Counted from the first letter of the stretch, positions 1-13,609 are shown. The stretch is DNA of 64,000 nucleotides from Dissophora ornata (GCA_025201705.1 MU616596.1:25279-89278); one strand, 5' to 3'. Notes: generated by a model from the letters alone, not told the origin. Program-made: numbers and translations.

Positions 1-3000
1 CTCACACGCTCCTGGATCGATTGGAGACAAATGGGATAGGCAACAGTTTTGCAGTAGTCTGGGTAGGCTTCAAAGTCTACTGAGAACTTGAAGATCTGGA
101 ATTCTTCCATATGCAAAAGGTGCCCCAAGATCTCTTGAATGCGTTGGAATTCTAAACGCGGATGAATACAGATAGTGTCAGAAAATCGTACCCACATGGC
201 TTTTTGCCTCGCATTACAAAAACCAAACATAAAAACATAAAAACATTGCCAAAATGTACCTTCGCCAGAAATGACCTCGCGATTCATAGACTCTTCTTCT
301 TGTTCGTCGCGCTGCATCTCCCATGGCGAAAGATTCGTGACATCTTCGTTGGAAGGCCTGTAAGCAACATAAACACGGAGGTTAGCATGTCTGATCAAGA
401 TGGGATCAGCACAAGCTGAATTGACAGTGCCCACGACTTTTACCATGAGATTTCGTATGCCATCCAGAAGGACTCTGGCAGGCTCTGGTCCTCGATAACC
501 TGGTCAGATATCGTTCCCGAGTAAATACTTCCATCAAACGACGCCCAGATCTGCTCACCCACGTCATAGTGTGCATTGACGCCTTCCTGGAACACATCAT
601 AAAGTACGATGAAGTCAGGCACATCGCCCAGATCATGAAACTCAACATCGAAGCGTCTCCGTGACGCAGTAAACTCTGCGTTGGGAGGATAGCCCCATGC
701 TGAGGAGAGGATCTGTTCCTCCAGAGTGACAGTGCACCATGTGGGAGGACCAACATTGTACGTGATCCGAGATACCCGGCCGAACATGACCCATGGCAAA
801 GAAGGATCCTTGATATAAGGGGCGATTTTCAGGTTCAGTTTCGACCGAAGCGGTGTTTCTTTGAGGTAGAGACTGTGGCCCTGTCGAAGGTATGCGACAT
901 AATCTCCGATCTACAAGAATGCAAAATTTAGGGCTTAGTTGAAAGGTCCTGCAGCGATCTGAGCATCATGTAGAAGTCCTTTCCCTTCAAATCTTTACCT
1001 GTGGGTGATAGGGAGACTTGCGTGGTTCATTGCTCTTGATCCAGTCGCTGGGCAACCACTTCTGCAGCTCTGCTGCCTGCTCATCCCGTACTACAGCCTT
1101 ACCCTTCTTGCGTCCATTGCCGCGCCACTGTTTCTTCTTCTTGGGCGATGTTGGCATCGACGTGTCCGAGTTGGGCACTCCTGAGAACGATCCGCCAGCA
1201 GAACTTCCCGAGAATACACCCTCGTCATCATCGTCCTCACCCAAACTCTCTAGAGCCTCGTCGCTGGGATAGTCGTCATTTGCAAACGATTTCGGTCGCG
1301 CGCTCCTCTGACTCTTGCTTCCCGATGGCATGCCGTTGCCATTGCCATGGTTATGCGACCGCTTTCCTCTCCTTGTAGGCGTTCTCGGCATATCATAATC
1401 ATCGCTCTCGTCGAAATCCGCCTCCTCTTCTTCAAGAAGATCATCGTCCTCATCACTATCACGAAGACGCATTCTCTTCCTTGATCTTCCCGTCCTCCGT
1501 TTCCTGTCCGTCGCTGCTCTTTGTCTCCGGGGTGTACCGCTTGAACTTGTAGCACGTCTCTTCCGTGATCCTTGTCCGCCGGCAAAGTAATCGTCGTCAT
1601 CATCATCGTCATTAACAACGAACGCCGACGCCGGGATTCCATCGCCATCCTGTTGCAGGTCGCTGTCGTCACCATCGCTCTCCGACGATGATGAGGATGC
1701 TGATGCAGCGCCTCCAGCATATTCTTCACCACTTGAATCGTTGGGAAGAGGCACAATCGGAACTTCCGTCGTCATCGGGTCGTCGTCTTCATCGTCGTCC
1801 TCCAGAATGAACTCTCGCCTCCGCTTGTAGAGCTTGCGCTTGTCCGTCGTCGGAAGAACTGTCAACGTCTGCTCAGCCAAGTTCTCGAGTTCGCGCTCAA
1901 GTATGTCCTTTTTCATCTCATCCTCCTGCTCCAAAACTCCTGGAGGGAGTGCCACAGGAAGATCCAGGCCATACTGAGGTCCCTTCTGTTTTGCATAATC
2001 TCGTCCATTGTTGTCGAGGATAGGGGTCCGGTCCATGAGATGTGGTGCGATCTGGGTTGCATCGTCCACCACATTATGGTCAGCATCATATCGAACAGGA
2101 GCATAATCACTCCAGAAGGTCTGCTCGACGAAGCATCTCGCGTCCTTGTAGTCATCTGGGTTCTTGCCTGCCCCGAAAAGGATGCACTTGCCCTCCTGGT
2201 CTGTCACTGCAAACATCAACCCGTCTGACGAGAATCGACCGTCCAAAAATTCGTGCTCAGGATAAGTCCAGCCGTTGAGTTTGATACCCTTTACAATATC
2301 CCACAGGATGACCTGACCATCATATCCAGCTGTCATCACGACTCTGCTATCGTGCGGATGGACGTCCACAACATAGACAGAAGATCCCCTTATGTGACCC
2401 TTTAGTGTATGAATCCATCCTCCAGTTGCTGAATCAAAGATCTTGATCTCTCCGAGAGTTGTCGTCAAGATGACCGCCGAGTCATCCAGGGACCAGATGG
2501 CCATCGTAGGAACGATTCTCGACTCGTCGCCAGCAACACCATTGGCGCGTGGTTCTTCTACAGTGGCGTCATTTACTTGGCTAGCTGTCGTAGATCCATT
2601 CATCTCCGAGTCTGTATTGTTGGCATCGTCGATGAGGAGATTCGCTGTTGAGGATGGTCCAACCAAAAAGGGGTTTGCCATAGTCGTGCCAGAAACAGGG
2701 GATGGCATCATGTGCTTAGCCGCGGTGATGGTGGCGTCAGCTTGTGTATGTTCATCTCTGACATCAACTATGGATAGAAAAAGGCAAGCACCAAACAGCC
2801 AGCAATAAGTTTTCGCATCCAGGGCAGCTATAGTGGAGACAGGTCAGAAAACAGGATCGATAGCCCTGCTCCTTCACTTACTAGCCATGGATGTCCACAT
2901 CTTGCTATGCTGGTCGTACTTCCATATCCTTACAAATCCGTCAACGGATCCCGATAGAAGCCTATTGCCATGTCGGCTGTAGCTCAGACTCGTGACCACT

Positions 3001-4461
3001 CCCGCATGACCGTCCAGCTGTGCAATCAAGACAGGGTCGCCCCAGTTCTGCTGCGCAGGATTAGGTGAAGACGATGATCCTGTCGCGGAGTTCGAGTTCG
3101 TTCCCGACCCATCAGCAGCTGCACTGGCTTCTGGTCCTGCCTTTGACTTGTCATAGCTCTTTCGCCTCTTGCCACTCTTGATCGCCTCTGGACCTCCCTG
3201 AATCGTAGAGAACACACGGATGAAGAGGTCTGTTCCTGCGACAGCAAACTGCGACCCCGTCAAGTTCCATGTCGAGCACTTAAGCTTCGAGTCATTGAAG
3301 GTCTTACAGTCGAGCATCGTCGGAGGCGTTAAGAATCTCTTTGTATCTCTGTCGTATTTCCAGACCCAGGTGTAGCCGTCGAGTGAGGTTGCAATCAAGT
3401 ATCGGATTTGGGGTATAGGGGATGGTGAAAATGAGACGGTAGTGATGGGTTTCCTGGTGCGAGCGGTTAACCCTGTAGGGAGGACTGCGACTGGGGCTGA
3501 TGTCTTTAGATCCCAGACGCGAACTATGCCATCGTTCGATGCTGTGGCGAGCATGGTGTTGTCGGTGCTGAGATCCATGAATGTGACAACTGCTGAATGT
3601 CCACGGAGCGTAAATAAAAGATATCCCGACTGTGCGCTCCAGATCTTGATCAGATAGTCGTCGCTCCCTGTGATGACTCGGTTGTTAGCCCTATCAAAGA
3701 GCAAGCAGAACGTGGGGAATCGATGGCCATTCATGACTACGAGTTCCTGGAACAGCGAGGGGACGAAGCGAGGCACCTTTGATGTGCGCAGTGTCAGACC
3801 CTTCAGCTCCCTTGCTCGCAAATAGTCCACTAAAAAAACATCGAATTGTTATATTGAAGCGGACTTTAAAATCCCTGATCTGGTTTTCGTAAAGTACACA
3901 TCCAAGGCTTCGCGAATTAAGCATGTTCGTGATAACACTTACATGTTGGTGTCTTCTGCAGAGTGCCTTTTCTATTAAATACGACCTTTTGCGCCGTACG
4001 AGCGCCCACGTTGTCTTGGTTCATTCTCATCCGTTCGGTCTCGGCTCTTTCTCGGAGGAGAGAGCTTCCGCCTGTAGAAAGCAGGGACCGGATGCCTGGA
4101 ACGAGCGGCGGTATCTGGGCATCTGTGTGGACGATCAACCTTGACAACAGTCGGGTCAAATGGTCTGCATCGATATTTTGGTACAGGGAAGTCTACATCC
4201 AGTAACGTCAAAAAGACAAAAGAAAAAGCATTCTTTCTCAGATTTCTATTTCTTTTTTGTGTTATTCTTCTACACTGGCCGCACTGTTTGCGAAATAGGC
4301 TCTTTGCTTACCAGCTCCTCCCTTGAGTATGGTCTCTTCTGTCCTTTCCAGTCATACCGTACTGGCAAGAGATGTGGATGGCGGGATATATCTGATAGCA
4401 AAGCGTCCGCCGAGCTTTGACATGGTCCCTTGGACAAGAAGCGGGCAATCAGAAAGTAGAG
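1..4461 (-). CDS. PHIP/BRWD-type WD40-bromodomain protein, 3' end beyond the window
   Basis: Exons, read on the minus strand: 4461-4312, 4192-3943, 3829-2882, 2767-999, 910-444, 357-260, 151-<1. All junctions are in phase. Exon 4461 opens with LYFLIARFLSKGPCQ, the N-terminal signature of the PHIP/BRWD family. A family linker follows (IPPLVPGIRSLL), then a WD40 propeller with GSDDYLIKIW, GHSAVV and ASNDGIVRVWDL. A long acidic, serine-rich tract with K/R clusters follows and looks like a nuclear disordered linker. Next is the family's post-WD module (IGDYVAYLRQGHSLYL, then LSPWEM) and the start of the first bromodomain (FEAYPDYCKTVAYP), cut by the window edge. Family members are nuclear chromatin readers and, in animals, CUL4-DDB1 substrate receptors. 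The initiating exon upstream of 4461 was not resolved: the acceptor TTGTAG lies just before LYFLIARF, so an ATG exon must lie further 5'. Confidence 0.9.
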
Positions 4462-5657
4462 CTACAATACCAAACAAGAAGGGGGAAGACTCGTTTACTT
4501 GTTAAAAACCGGTCTTTTGTAACAAATAGAGAGCAAGATTGGTGGCGCTGATGAACGTCGAGATAAGAGCCGGATCTGGGAGCAGAGAGCTCGCAGGGTT
4601 TGTGCTGAGCGTGTAAGTGTGAATGTGTGTATGGCTGATAAAAAAAAAAGGGTCCGTTTGTAGTGTGATGGGATGGCTGTGGGGAGGGGAGCATATGGCT
4701 GTCTGCTGTGTAGGATGAATAAGAGTCGCGCTTTTTTGTTTTTTTGGTATTTTTGTTTCTTTGCTCCCTTACCTCTGCACTCCCATGTGTTTTGACATGC
4801 GATTCACGTTCCAGTTGTGTAGAGCCAGGACATAAAAAAACAGAAAATGAAATCAGTCAGCAGGTGTGGGACTAGCACTGTGCAACTGCACGGATGGAGG
4901 CACTTGTTGCGGATGGACAGTTCAGTGGCGATGGGGGGGGGTGCATGGATTAGTACCTTGCTCCATCTGACTGTCCATGGCGCGATTATTATTAGGTTGC
5001 CGAGAAAAATAATATATTTAAAGGACAAAAGGGAGAGAAAGGCGAGCAATGAGGGGCGGTGGCAAGAAACACAAAAAAAAAAGAGAAAGAGGGTGCCCCG
5101 CTTTTTTTTTTCTTCTTTCTTTCAGTCTGGGAAACAGCCCAGGTTTGTCTGGCAGTGTGAATGTTCCTCACACAGCGAGATGGTGATGTTAATTCTAGGG
5201 TGCAATCAGTAGCCGGCAGTAATTGGGAGCCGAGGATGATTGAGCTGCGAACACACTTTCTTCCCTCCAAGCGAATGTCGTGATCTGCGTGGGGATCTGC
5301 AGGCACGATCTATGCGGGTCTCCGCTGGGTCTCTACTCTCGATTCACCACTTCCTGCGCCATCTGCAATTATGACAAAAAAAAAAAAAATTGCGCTGACG
5401 TTATGGCAACACATGCGATCATTCTTGTTCCTTCCCGTGATGTGAGACACTAGACCTTCTGCCCTCAACATCAATTCAAAAAAAAAAACCACCCCTGGGA
5501 CAGGCGACACTCACATGCTCTTGTCTTCCATTCCTCACGCCCATCACCCAACCTCAACCCCCAGCCGAGACAGACCCCCTTTCTCGGCCACTCAAAAAGC
5601 ACAGTTACTGAATTAGAGGACCGGCAACGGAGAGGGACGCTACATAACGACTTCACC
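4462..5657. other. Divergent 5' region between the PHIP-like gene and VMA7
   Basis: This stretch should hold the unresolved first exon and promoter of the PHIP-like gene and the promoter of VMA7. It contains many A/T homopolymers (for example near 5069-5080, 5101-5110, 5376-5388 and 5478-5488) and no ORF with recognisable protein similarity. A donor-like CAA/GTAAAC on the minus strand lies near 4494-4502, but no upstream ATG was convincingly linked to it. Confidence 0.5.
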
Positions 5658-6313
5658 ATGGCTCAAACTGTATGTGTCCAACCCAAACACGTCTTTGTTC
5701 GCACGGCCAGGTACACGTCTCTGTCTGCTCCGAGCAAATCATAACACCACCTTTCTATTGCCTATTGGGTTGGCATCCTTAGGAGCGTACGTTCATGGCC
5801 GCCATTGGCGACGAGGACTCTATCACTGGCCTCCTCCTCGCTGGTATTGGTCACATTGATTCGCATCAAAGGAAGAACTTTTTGGTCGTCGACGCAAGTA
5901 CGTTTTTGTCTTTCCGCGCACCATGGAGTAGGGGCATCCGTAATATGGATTGTGACCACTAACCCGTCGTCCTTTCTTTCTGTGTGTTTGCAGAGACGCC
6001 ATTGGCAGCAGTCGAGGATGCCTTCAAAGAGTTCACGAAGCGCAAGGATATTGCCATTATCTTGATCAACCAGCACGTAAGGAAGCACACACGTCTCGCA
6101 AGTTTCTGTTACGCTGTCTGTCGGTTTTACATATTCGACCTCTTGTCTAACGAATACGCTTTGTATCAATAGATCGCTGAGGAGATTCGCCCATTGATCG
6201 ATGAACATGACCAGGCATTCCCCACTATTCTCGAGATTCCCTCAAAGGATCATCCTTATGACCCTGAGAAGGACAGCGTGTTGAAGCGTGTCAGGAGATT
6301 GTTTGGCGAGTAA
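5658..6313 (+). CDS. VMA7: V-type proton ATPase subunit F
   Basis: Four exons, 5658-5669, 5783-5897, 5994-6076 and 6173-6313, sum to 351 nt and encode 116 aa, the usual length for subunit F. The first exon carries only four codons (MAQT). Diagnostic blocks are [16 protein letters not shown] near the N-terminus, IAIILINQH in the middle, and the C-terminus [20 protein letters not shown] followed by VRRLFGE, nearly identical to the yeast Vma7 tail. Subunit F is a central-stalk (V1) component that couples ATP hydrolysis to proton pumping across vacuolar and endosomal membranes. It is divergent from the PHIP-like gene and convergent with the photolyase gene. Confidence 0.97.
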
Positions 6314-6732
6314 ATTCGAGAACTAGCTCCTGCTGAAAACACAGGCATGATCAGGAGAGTAAAGACAAATGTATCATACGATGCAATGCAGGGGCACAGA
6401 AGCTGCGCGATGTTTTTATTAGACCCGATCGAATAAAAAAAACCATGGAAAGAAAAGGTGCGATCTGGCCTTGCAGAGTGGTCTGATAGCAGACGCCACC
6501 AACCTTCTAATCTCAAGATTTTATTTGTTTTTTCTCATGTGAATGCTGCGATGCGAAAGAGAGAACGGGGTGAACGAGAAAAGCAGAGACAAAAAATAAA
6601 AAAAAGGCAAATACTGCAAACTGATGACGAGGTGCGCCCACAAAAAAGGCAGATTATAATGTACAGGACACCAAAACAAAGGAGGAAAAGACGCGGGTGG
6701 CAGGGACGAAAACAAAGTATGGGGACGCGACT
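6314..6732. other. Convergent intergenic region, VMA7 and photolyase 3' ends
   Basis: Only the two 3' untranslated regions are expected here. AATAAA-like signals occur on the plus strand near 6433 and in the A-rich block at 6593-6605. No coding similarity was seen. Confidence 0.5.
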
Positions 6733-9016
6733 CTAATTTTGCATCAACATGCGCTTGTACTCATCCACGAACTTCCTCTTGGCTTCTACGTGGTCCACAA
6801 TCGGTTTGGGGTAGCTAGATAAATCAAAGGATAAAAACCGAGATGTTACACGCCACACACTTTTTCTCCTTTGACAATGTACTGGAGTATAACATAGAGA
6901 GTTCACTTACGCCAGCTTTCCAAACTCCTTGGCGGACAGTGCATGGTATGGGTCGTGGATCTGCTTGTCCGAGAGGGGGTTGAGCTCCGGAACCCAGTGA
7001 CGAATATAATCTCCGTTGGGATCATACTTTTGCGACTGCTGGACGGGGTTGAAGCTGCGGAAGTACGGCTGGGATTCTACGCCAGTCGACGCGCACTAAA
7101 CGGACAAAGCGCAAAATCAATGAGTGATGGAAAACGTTAATATTTCACTCTTTCGCTCTCAAGATGTCGTAACAGTCGCGTCGTGTCAGTTTGATGAGAG
7201 AGTGCCTTACCCATTGCCAGGAGCCGTTGTTAAAGGCGAAATCTCCATCAATCAGCTTTTGCATGAAGAACTTCTCTCCTTTCTGCCAGTTCATCAACAG
7301 GTCCTTGATCAAGAAACACGCTACAAGCGTGCGTACTCGATTAGGCATCGATCCCGTGGCGTTAAGCTGGCGCATACCTATAAAGCATCAGATAGCACAT
7401 CATGGTCAACACGAGTCCCCATCATAACACAGATGAATTTCTCATCAAAAAGTTGACCATGAAGCATACCGGCATCGATAAGCGGGTAGCCTGTCTTTCC
7501 CTGGCACCACATCTGGAACTTGCGATCATCATGGCTCCAACGAATATTCTCTGTGATGTGCTTGAATGAATGGTACTTGCAGACTTTTGGGAAGAACAAT
7601 GCGATGTGACGATAGAATTCCTATAAAAAGCAAATCAAATGGGAGCAGATCAGAACCAAAGACAGTAGAAACGAAGCTGAGAAAAAGTGGCTTTCCCCCC
7701 TCAAAAGCAAAGAGTCATCTTACTCTCCAAACAATGTCCTTGATAAAAGCCTTGACGCCTTCATTTCCAATAATGATCTTGTTGTTATTGGCAGAACGAG
7801 CAGCGGCTACACATTGGCGGGCAGAAAGGATCCCACTCGACAAGTATGGGATTAAGGATAGGCTCCCCTCGTCTAAGACGCTATCCCTGGTGATGTGGTA
7901 GCTCTTCAGTTTTTCCCGCACAAAGGTGTCCAATCTCTCATGCGCAGCCTCCTCCCCTGCGGGGTAAAGTTGCTCCATTTCATCACGATTCAGGGACTTT
8001 GAGTGAGAAGAAGAAGGAGCATCTGCGTTGAAGTATTCCGCGTACAGCTGTCTCGCTTCTAGTGGATTTGCCTCTGGCACAGGCGCAAGTTCAAGATAGT
8101 GACGATCCGTTTCCACAAGAGTACACCAGGTGTTGTTAAAGGGCGGGAAGGAAGTGTATGCCTCGCCTGTCTAAGGAGATCAGCAGTTCATCGAATACGC
8201 GATGAGTTTTCAAATAGACAATATGCTGCTAAAAAGAGCCGCGCTTCCTTTCAATCGCCATACCTTATTCTTCATCTCCTCGGGAGGCACAACGCCCTGA
8301 TCGTCGCACTCTTCAACATAAACTCCTGGCAACTGAAGAAGAGCTTTCCTGACGGCTTTATCCCTTTTCTTCTCGTCTACCAGATACTCTGCATTCCAAA
8401 AGACATGGCTAGCATCTACATCCTTGGCTGCCGACTCTACAAGTCTGACAACATCCAATCCAGAGGGAGCTCTCTTTACGATCAACGGGATATTCAAGTT
8501 ATCCAGTGATCTTTTCAGCGTAGCCAGGTTCCTCATCCAGAAATCGATCTTGACTGGCGCCTCATCATGACCTGCCCATTCCGCCTCTGAGACGACATAA
8601 AGTGCAATCAAACACTTCTTATCCCCTAGTTTGACTCTCTGGGAAGCCGCATGCAAGGCCTTGTTGTCCTGGAGGCGTAGATCATTCCTGAACCACATCA
8701 GCGTGTTTTTGGTGATAACTGGCGGAGGAGCCTCTTTCTTGACAGAGGGAGCGCCTGCGACTGGAAGCTTTGCACGATTCGCCAGTGCAGCAGCGCTGAC
8801 CTTCCGAATGCCTGGCTTGGGTGTTCCACGGACTGTTCCTGGCTTTGAAGTAGCGGTGGCGGTAGCAGCCGATTTAGCTGCTGGCTTTGCTGCTGCTGAG
8901 GAGGTTGAAGCTGCGGTGCCTGACGAGGCAGTCTTTGAGGCGGTGGAGATAGCTACGCGTTTCTTGGGTTCCTCCCCGTTAGTATCCTCTCCAGCAGGTC
9001 TCTTCTTAGGAGGCAT
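6733..9016 (-). CDS. PHR1: Class I CPD photolyase (deoxyribodipyrimidine photo-lyase)
   Basis: Six exons, 9016-8264, 8170-7724, 7620-7470, 7377-7211, 7095-6911 and 6814-6733, total 1785 nt, 594 aa. The first 100 residues are a K/R start followed by Ala/Ser/Thr/Pro-rich sequence, plausibly a nuclear or mitochondrial targeting and linker region. The photolyase alpha/beta domain starts at about residue 105 ([12 protein letters not shown]). The FAD-binding domain contains [19 protein letters not shown] (about 440-458), [15 protein letters not shown] and [17 protein letters not shown] (about 506-523). This core matches CPD photolyases rather than cry-DASH or plant cryptochromes. The enzyme repairs cyclobutane pyrimidine dimers using light and FADH-. 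One difference: the block after NATG reads SMPNRVR where bacterial enzymes have WMHNR; yeast also varies here. The start is the first ATG, followed directly by the basic N-terminus. Confidence 0.93.
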
Positions 9017-9217
9017 TTTTTCTCTGTGAAGATGATTCGATGGTCTAGTCGATGGAAGTCAACAAGAGGTCAATGGTTTCGAATGAACTTGTACGAGATT
9101 GGGCAAAAACAAACAATGCATTCGAGAGCAGTCTTGAGGGGCGTGCCAGTGCTGCGGTGGCCAACGACCCCTTAAAGACACAAATTGGTGGCGCTGTAGT
9201 TTATTTTATTTGAGCAA

Positions 9218-12200
9218 CTACGCCTCAATGTCAAATATCTGGATGCCAATACCGGCAATCGCAATACTGCGCTTAGCTTTGTCTCCAGATGCGAGGGTAT
9301 CCATGGTGGAGGGATCTGGGACATGCACAAATTGGGTTTCCTGCTTCACGAGAGCAGCATCCGCTTTCTTGACTGCGCGATTCAAGCGCCATAACGAGAT
9401 CATTTGGTCCTGACTCGTCGTGACAATTTCTGACGCATTTATCATAGATACCGCTGGAGGCGAAGGACATAAGAAGTTGATGAGTCAATGATTCGTAGAT
9501 ACCTACGCCTTCTACGCATTTTCATATTCTCACATTCACTAAAAATGCTTGTTTACCTTGGATAGCGGAACCGTGTGCGTAGTCGTCTCTAGCAATCACA
9601 TTTGCTGACTCTACGCTGATTGTCCGGGTGCGAGAATCCCACGTCGCTTCAATCAAAGAGACGGCCAGCGCGTTGTCATCGCCCCCAGAAACAGCTACAA
9701 TACCATCATTAGCCAAATTCTGGACATAAAGACTATTGACGCCGGACATATGAACCGCCATGTCTGCAATCGGCAGCCCAAGGTCCTGGACGTAATCTCT
9801 CTGGACCTTTTTCTTGTTCTTCCCGAAAGACGGTCTCTGAGACTGCTGCGTAGGTCTACTACCATCGCCTCCATTGTATTTCGTCAGAAACAAGTCCAAA
9901 GCAGGCGTGATGTCCCAGACAACAATTCTACCGTCTGTCGCTGTAGTAAACATCATGACACCACCATCAACTTTGACGTGAGAAACCTGCAGGATGCACT
10001 TGTTATGGTAGCTCGAATCGACCGCCAAGACAAAGCTACTGGTGGTCTCATCGAAAAGCCATACCCTGCTCGCGCCATCAGAGTAAACCGTGGCAATAAA
10101 GTGCTTTCCAGGGTGACCCTCGAGGCGGAAGACTGACAAGTCCATGATTCTCGTTTCCAAGTTCTCGCTGACATGAGGACACTGCGCTAATTCTAGGCAG
10201 CCCAGAGACAGTGGTGTATGTTCAGGAATGATCCTTCCGGTGTGATCTTCAATGTTCTGGACTTGATAGCTATTGGGGATGCTCATGGTGACTTGCCAGG
10301 CACGCATTGATTCAATGGCGCCTCCAGTGAACAGGAGGTATGAGTGAGGCTTGTCAGTGTAGCTCCATTCCAAACATCGGATAGCAGCGCCGAGGTAGGG
10401 CTTGAGGTTGCAAAGGGGTCTCAGTGCCGTACACGAGTTCTTGGTTTTGTAAGGGATATCTAAGCGTCGACCAAAGTAGGTAAGGTCAATTCAGTCTGTA
10501 TGAAGGTTGCAAAGGCCGAAGAGGCTAGGATATAGTCCTTACATTGGAACATGCGTAATCGGCAATCTTCTCCTCCAGAGGCAACAATGATGGGTGCAGG
10601 CGCATCCTCGGCCAAAGGCTGTGCGTCGTTCAGGAATCTCAAATGACGCACCTCTCGGCCGTGAAAGTTGTTTTGCAATTTGGCATTCTGGAACAGCTCC
10701 GATCCAGCCGAGAGCTCCCTCAAGAAGCTTCGAAGCTAAAGGGACAGGTTGTGATCAATAGGTACTTAGACTCTGATGAAAGTAGGGACGATTGTAAAGA
10801 GAAGCAGATTAAGACTAACCTTGTAGCCGCTGTGGAACATCAGCCTTGTGTGCTCCAACCTCGCGTTATTTGTGAGGAATCTCCAACGGCGACGATTGGC
10901 AGCTCCACTGTGCATCGAAAAGATCTACAGGAGTACAGGGGAAAACACGTTAATAAAAGTTAGTCCAAGCTTGCTTACTTTGAAAGGAAGAAGAGGAAAA
11001 ATGCACAAAGCTCTACCTCAAAATGCTTAGACTCGTTGTAAACAAACAACTTCTTGTTGAAGAAGCCAAGCAGGAGCAGCTCTCCATCCATGAAGAAGAC
11101 CTGCTCTAACCATCCCTTGGTGACCTTGGACGTGAAAATCCTTTGTAGTACAATACCAGACCCGCTCTCGCCATCGCTCTGTGGAACACTATCAACAGAC
11201 GCGTTTGCAGAATCATTGACCTCACCATCAGACTCATCGCCATTATCCTCCTCGCCTTCAGCAGCAGAACCAGCTCCTACGATCTCGCCACCGGACAAGC
11301 CCAGGAAGCGATATTTTGCCCAGCTGCCGTCTCGCCCAGTGGTGTAAACAAGGATGCGATCTTTCCCCTCATATCCCTCGCCTGACTCAGTAACCATCAA
11401 GATACTAGAAACTGAGTCGATTCCATGGCACCTCTCAAGCTGTATGATACTATCTGCAACCCTCAATCCAGACGAGTCCTCAGTAATATGATCCAGATTG
11501 TAAACTAAAACTGTGCCATTTCGCGATCCGAGCAACATCAGGTTGTAACGCGGAGAATAGCATGCCGCATGAATCGCCTTGTTGCTGTTGGGTAGCTTAA
11601 GATCACAGACGTGCTCGCATGTCGCCTTGGCAGCACCAACTGTGAGGCTCAAACGGAACACACCGACTGTACAGTTAGCTCTGAAGATGGCGATAGTAAA
11701 GCTGTCATCTCCTGGACCATCAAGTAAAAAAATGAATTGGATCTTGACCCCACCCAGCGTGTCGGCAATCAAGGGTTGGAATTCATTCCCGACACTCAAA
11801 ATAACCAGCTTCCCTGTGAGACATCCTGCGACAACAACACGACCGCATCGTGAAGCTTCCATAGTGACATAGTTTTTGAGAAGCTGAGAGTTGTAGAGGG
11901 TCTTCCAAGTTCCATCCTCGTCGTCGCGGACTAAAATGTATCCAGTGTTGGTGCCGTAGACCGATCGCGTTTTTGAGGTGATGACAAAATCGCGAATAAA
12001 CTCCTTTTCTTTTGGCATGATATCTGGATAATATGTTGAAATGTCAGGGAGGTCAATGTCCTTGGTGTTCTGCTCGGCATCTATGAAGATTATGGAGGGA
12101 AAATTCTCAGGTTAGCACAAGAAAAGAACGCCATACAGCAACCATCAAAAAACAGGCAACAATGCGAACCTGTTGAGCCGGTAACAATGCTATCCAGTCT

Positions 12201-13609
12201 CCAGAGGTGAATGCCTCCATCACCACCTCCGGTCGCTACGACTCCATGATCTGATACTGCAACACTCCAAGCGCTCTTGCCCTCATGGCCTTCCCAGCAA
12301 GCCAGGCAGTCAGACATATCGTCCACATCGTTTAAATCCGTTAATAGAGGGTTTCTCCAGATGCGGCACGAAGCGTCCTCAGATATCGAGATGAGGTACT
12401 GGCCGATGATCTGGCAGTCCCAGACTCTGGCTGTATGTCCAAAATGGGTGGAGTGTGTGCTGCGGCAGTCAAATAGACAGGAATGTAGACGAGAATGAGT
12501 CAACATGAATACATGCTTCTATTGTGATCAGCCAAGAAAACATAAAGCCTCTGTTTCCAAACCTACATTTCTACCGGGTTAGCGACATCCCAGATGCGAA
12601 TGGTACGATCGTCGCTCACAGTGCACACGGCCTTCCCATCGTCACTCCATCTGATGCCAAACAGAATGCCCTCGTGTCCAACCAAGCTCTTCATGATAGG
12701 CGCCTCAACACCGCCTTCATGGTGAACCTTCCATAGCAGCGCGTGACAAAATACTGTTCCACTGGCAAACCACAAATCCTCCAGTGTGTTGTTATGGAAT
12801 CTGCCACAGAAAAGAGTACAGTGTTCCTCAGATTGAACAGAGTATGAGAGTCGAAAGTCTCTTAGATTGTCCTCCCGCAAGAGCTCGGTCTTTTGATGGG
12901 TAATAGAGAATGGGTCCTGAGGGAGATCAAAAACTTCAACAAAGTTGTGAGCGTATCCTATGGCGATGGATGTTGGTGGCGCGGTGATTGACGGTCTCAG
13001 GCCAGATCGCGTAGTTGGAAACTGTCGATGGAAATGATGACACAACTTATTAATAAAAAAAATGCGGTTGGATGCGATATAACTTTTGGTTGTCCTGAGT
13101 GCTCACCTCGCCAGTCAGATCCGACTTGGGCCAGAGCCATTGTGCATCCAAGATCCAGTCCTTCATATGCGGGAGGTTCCACAAATGCTGAAAGTAAGCT
13201 GCAGGTCGAGCTCCCTCTCCCGACCGAACGACTGTCAGGCGAATGATCCTCAGGCTCTTGGCACCAAAGGCCATGAATAGGCGCGCCTCTGACGACTCAC
13301 TTATCCTCTGAACATTGGCTATATATGCTCCATGTAATTCAGGAAACTCCTGTCAATTGACGGATATTGGAAAATGTTTGCGTTTGTTCAACAAATTGCA
13401 TCCGAAAGTCGATGCATACCGAGCACGATGCGGTGAACTTTCCAATCATCGCCGAGATGTATACAGCTCAGAGTCTCTGAAGTGGAGATAAGCATAGCTT
13501 TGAGGTAAGGGCCTTGGCCAGAGAGCAGGATCTCGCTGTCATGGTATGCCAGTGCCGTAACTGGTGTTGTCAGGTGCACGGGATGCGTCCGCAGCTGGTG
13601 CTCGGCCAT
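9218..13609 (-). CDS. WDR6: WDR6/Rtt10 (Trm734)-type WD40 protein
   Basis: Nine exons: start 13609, then 13349-13107, 13021-12567, 12459-12170, 12080-11017, 10924-10820, 10735-10543, 10459-9557 and 9453-9218. Exons 2-9 sum to 3489 nt and are mutually in phase. The exon 1 end is uncertain. The strongest donor (after 13420) breaks phase with exon 2; a weak GTGCTC donor after 13427 restores it and would give 1223 aa. WD40 repeats include GHEGILFGIRWSDD with DDRTIRIWDV, GHTARVWDC and GGDGGIHLWRLDS, plus degenerate repeats to the C-terminus (SLWRLNRAVKKADAA). Overall layout, with a propeller at the N-terminus and more repeats after a long middle part, matches WDR6/Rtt10. Rtt10/Trm734 partners Trm7 for 2'-O-methylation of the tRNA anticodon loop wobble position; Rtt10 also affects endosomal recycling in yeast. 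An acidic Glu/Asp/Ser segment lies near 11200-11270. Confidence 0.88.
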
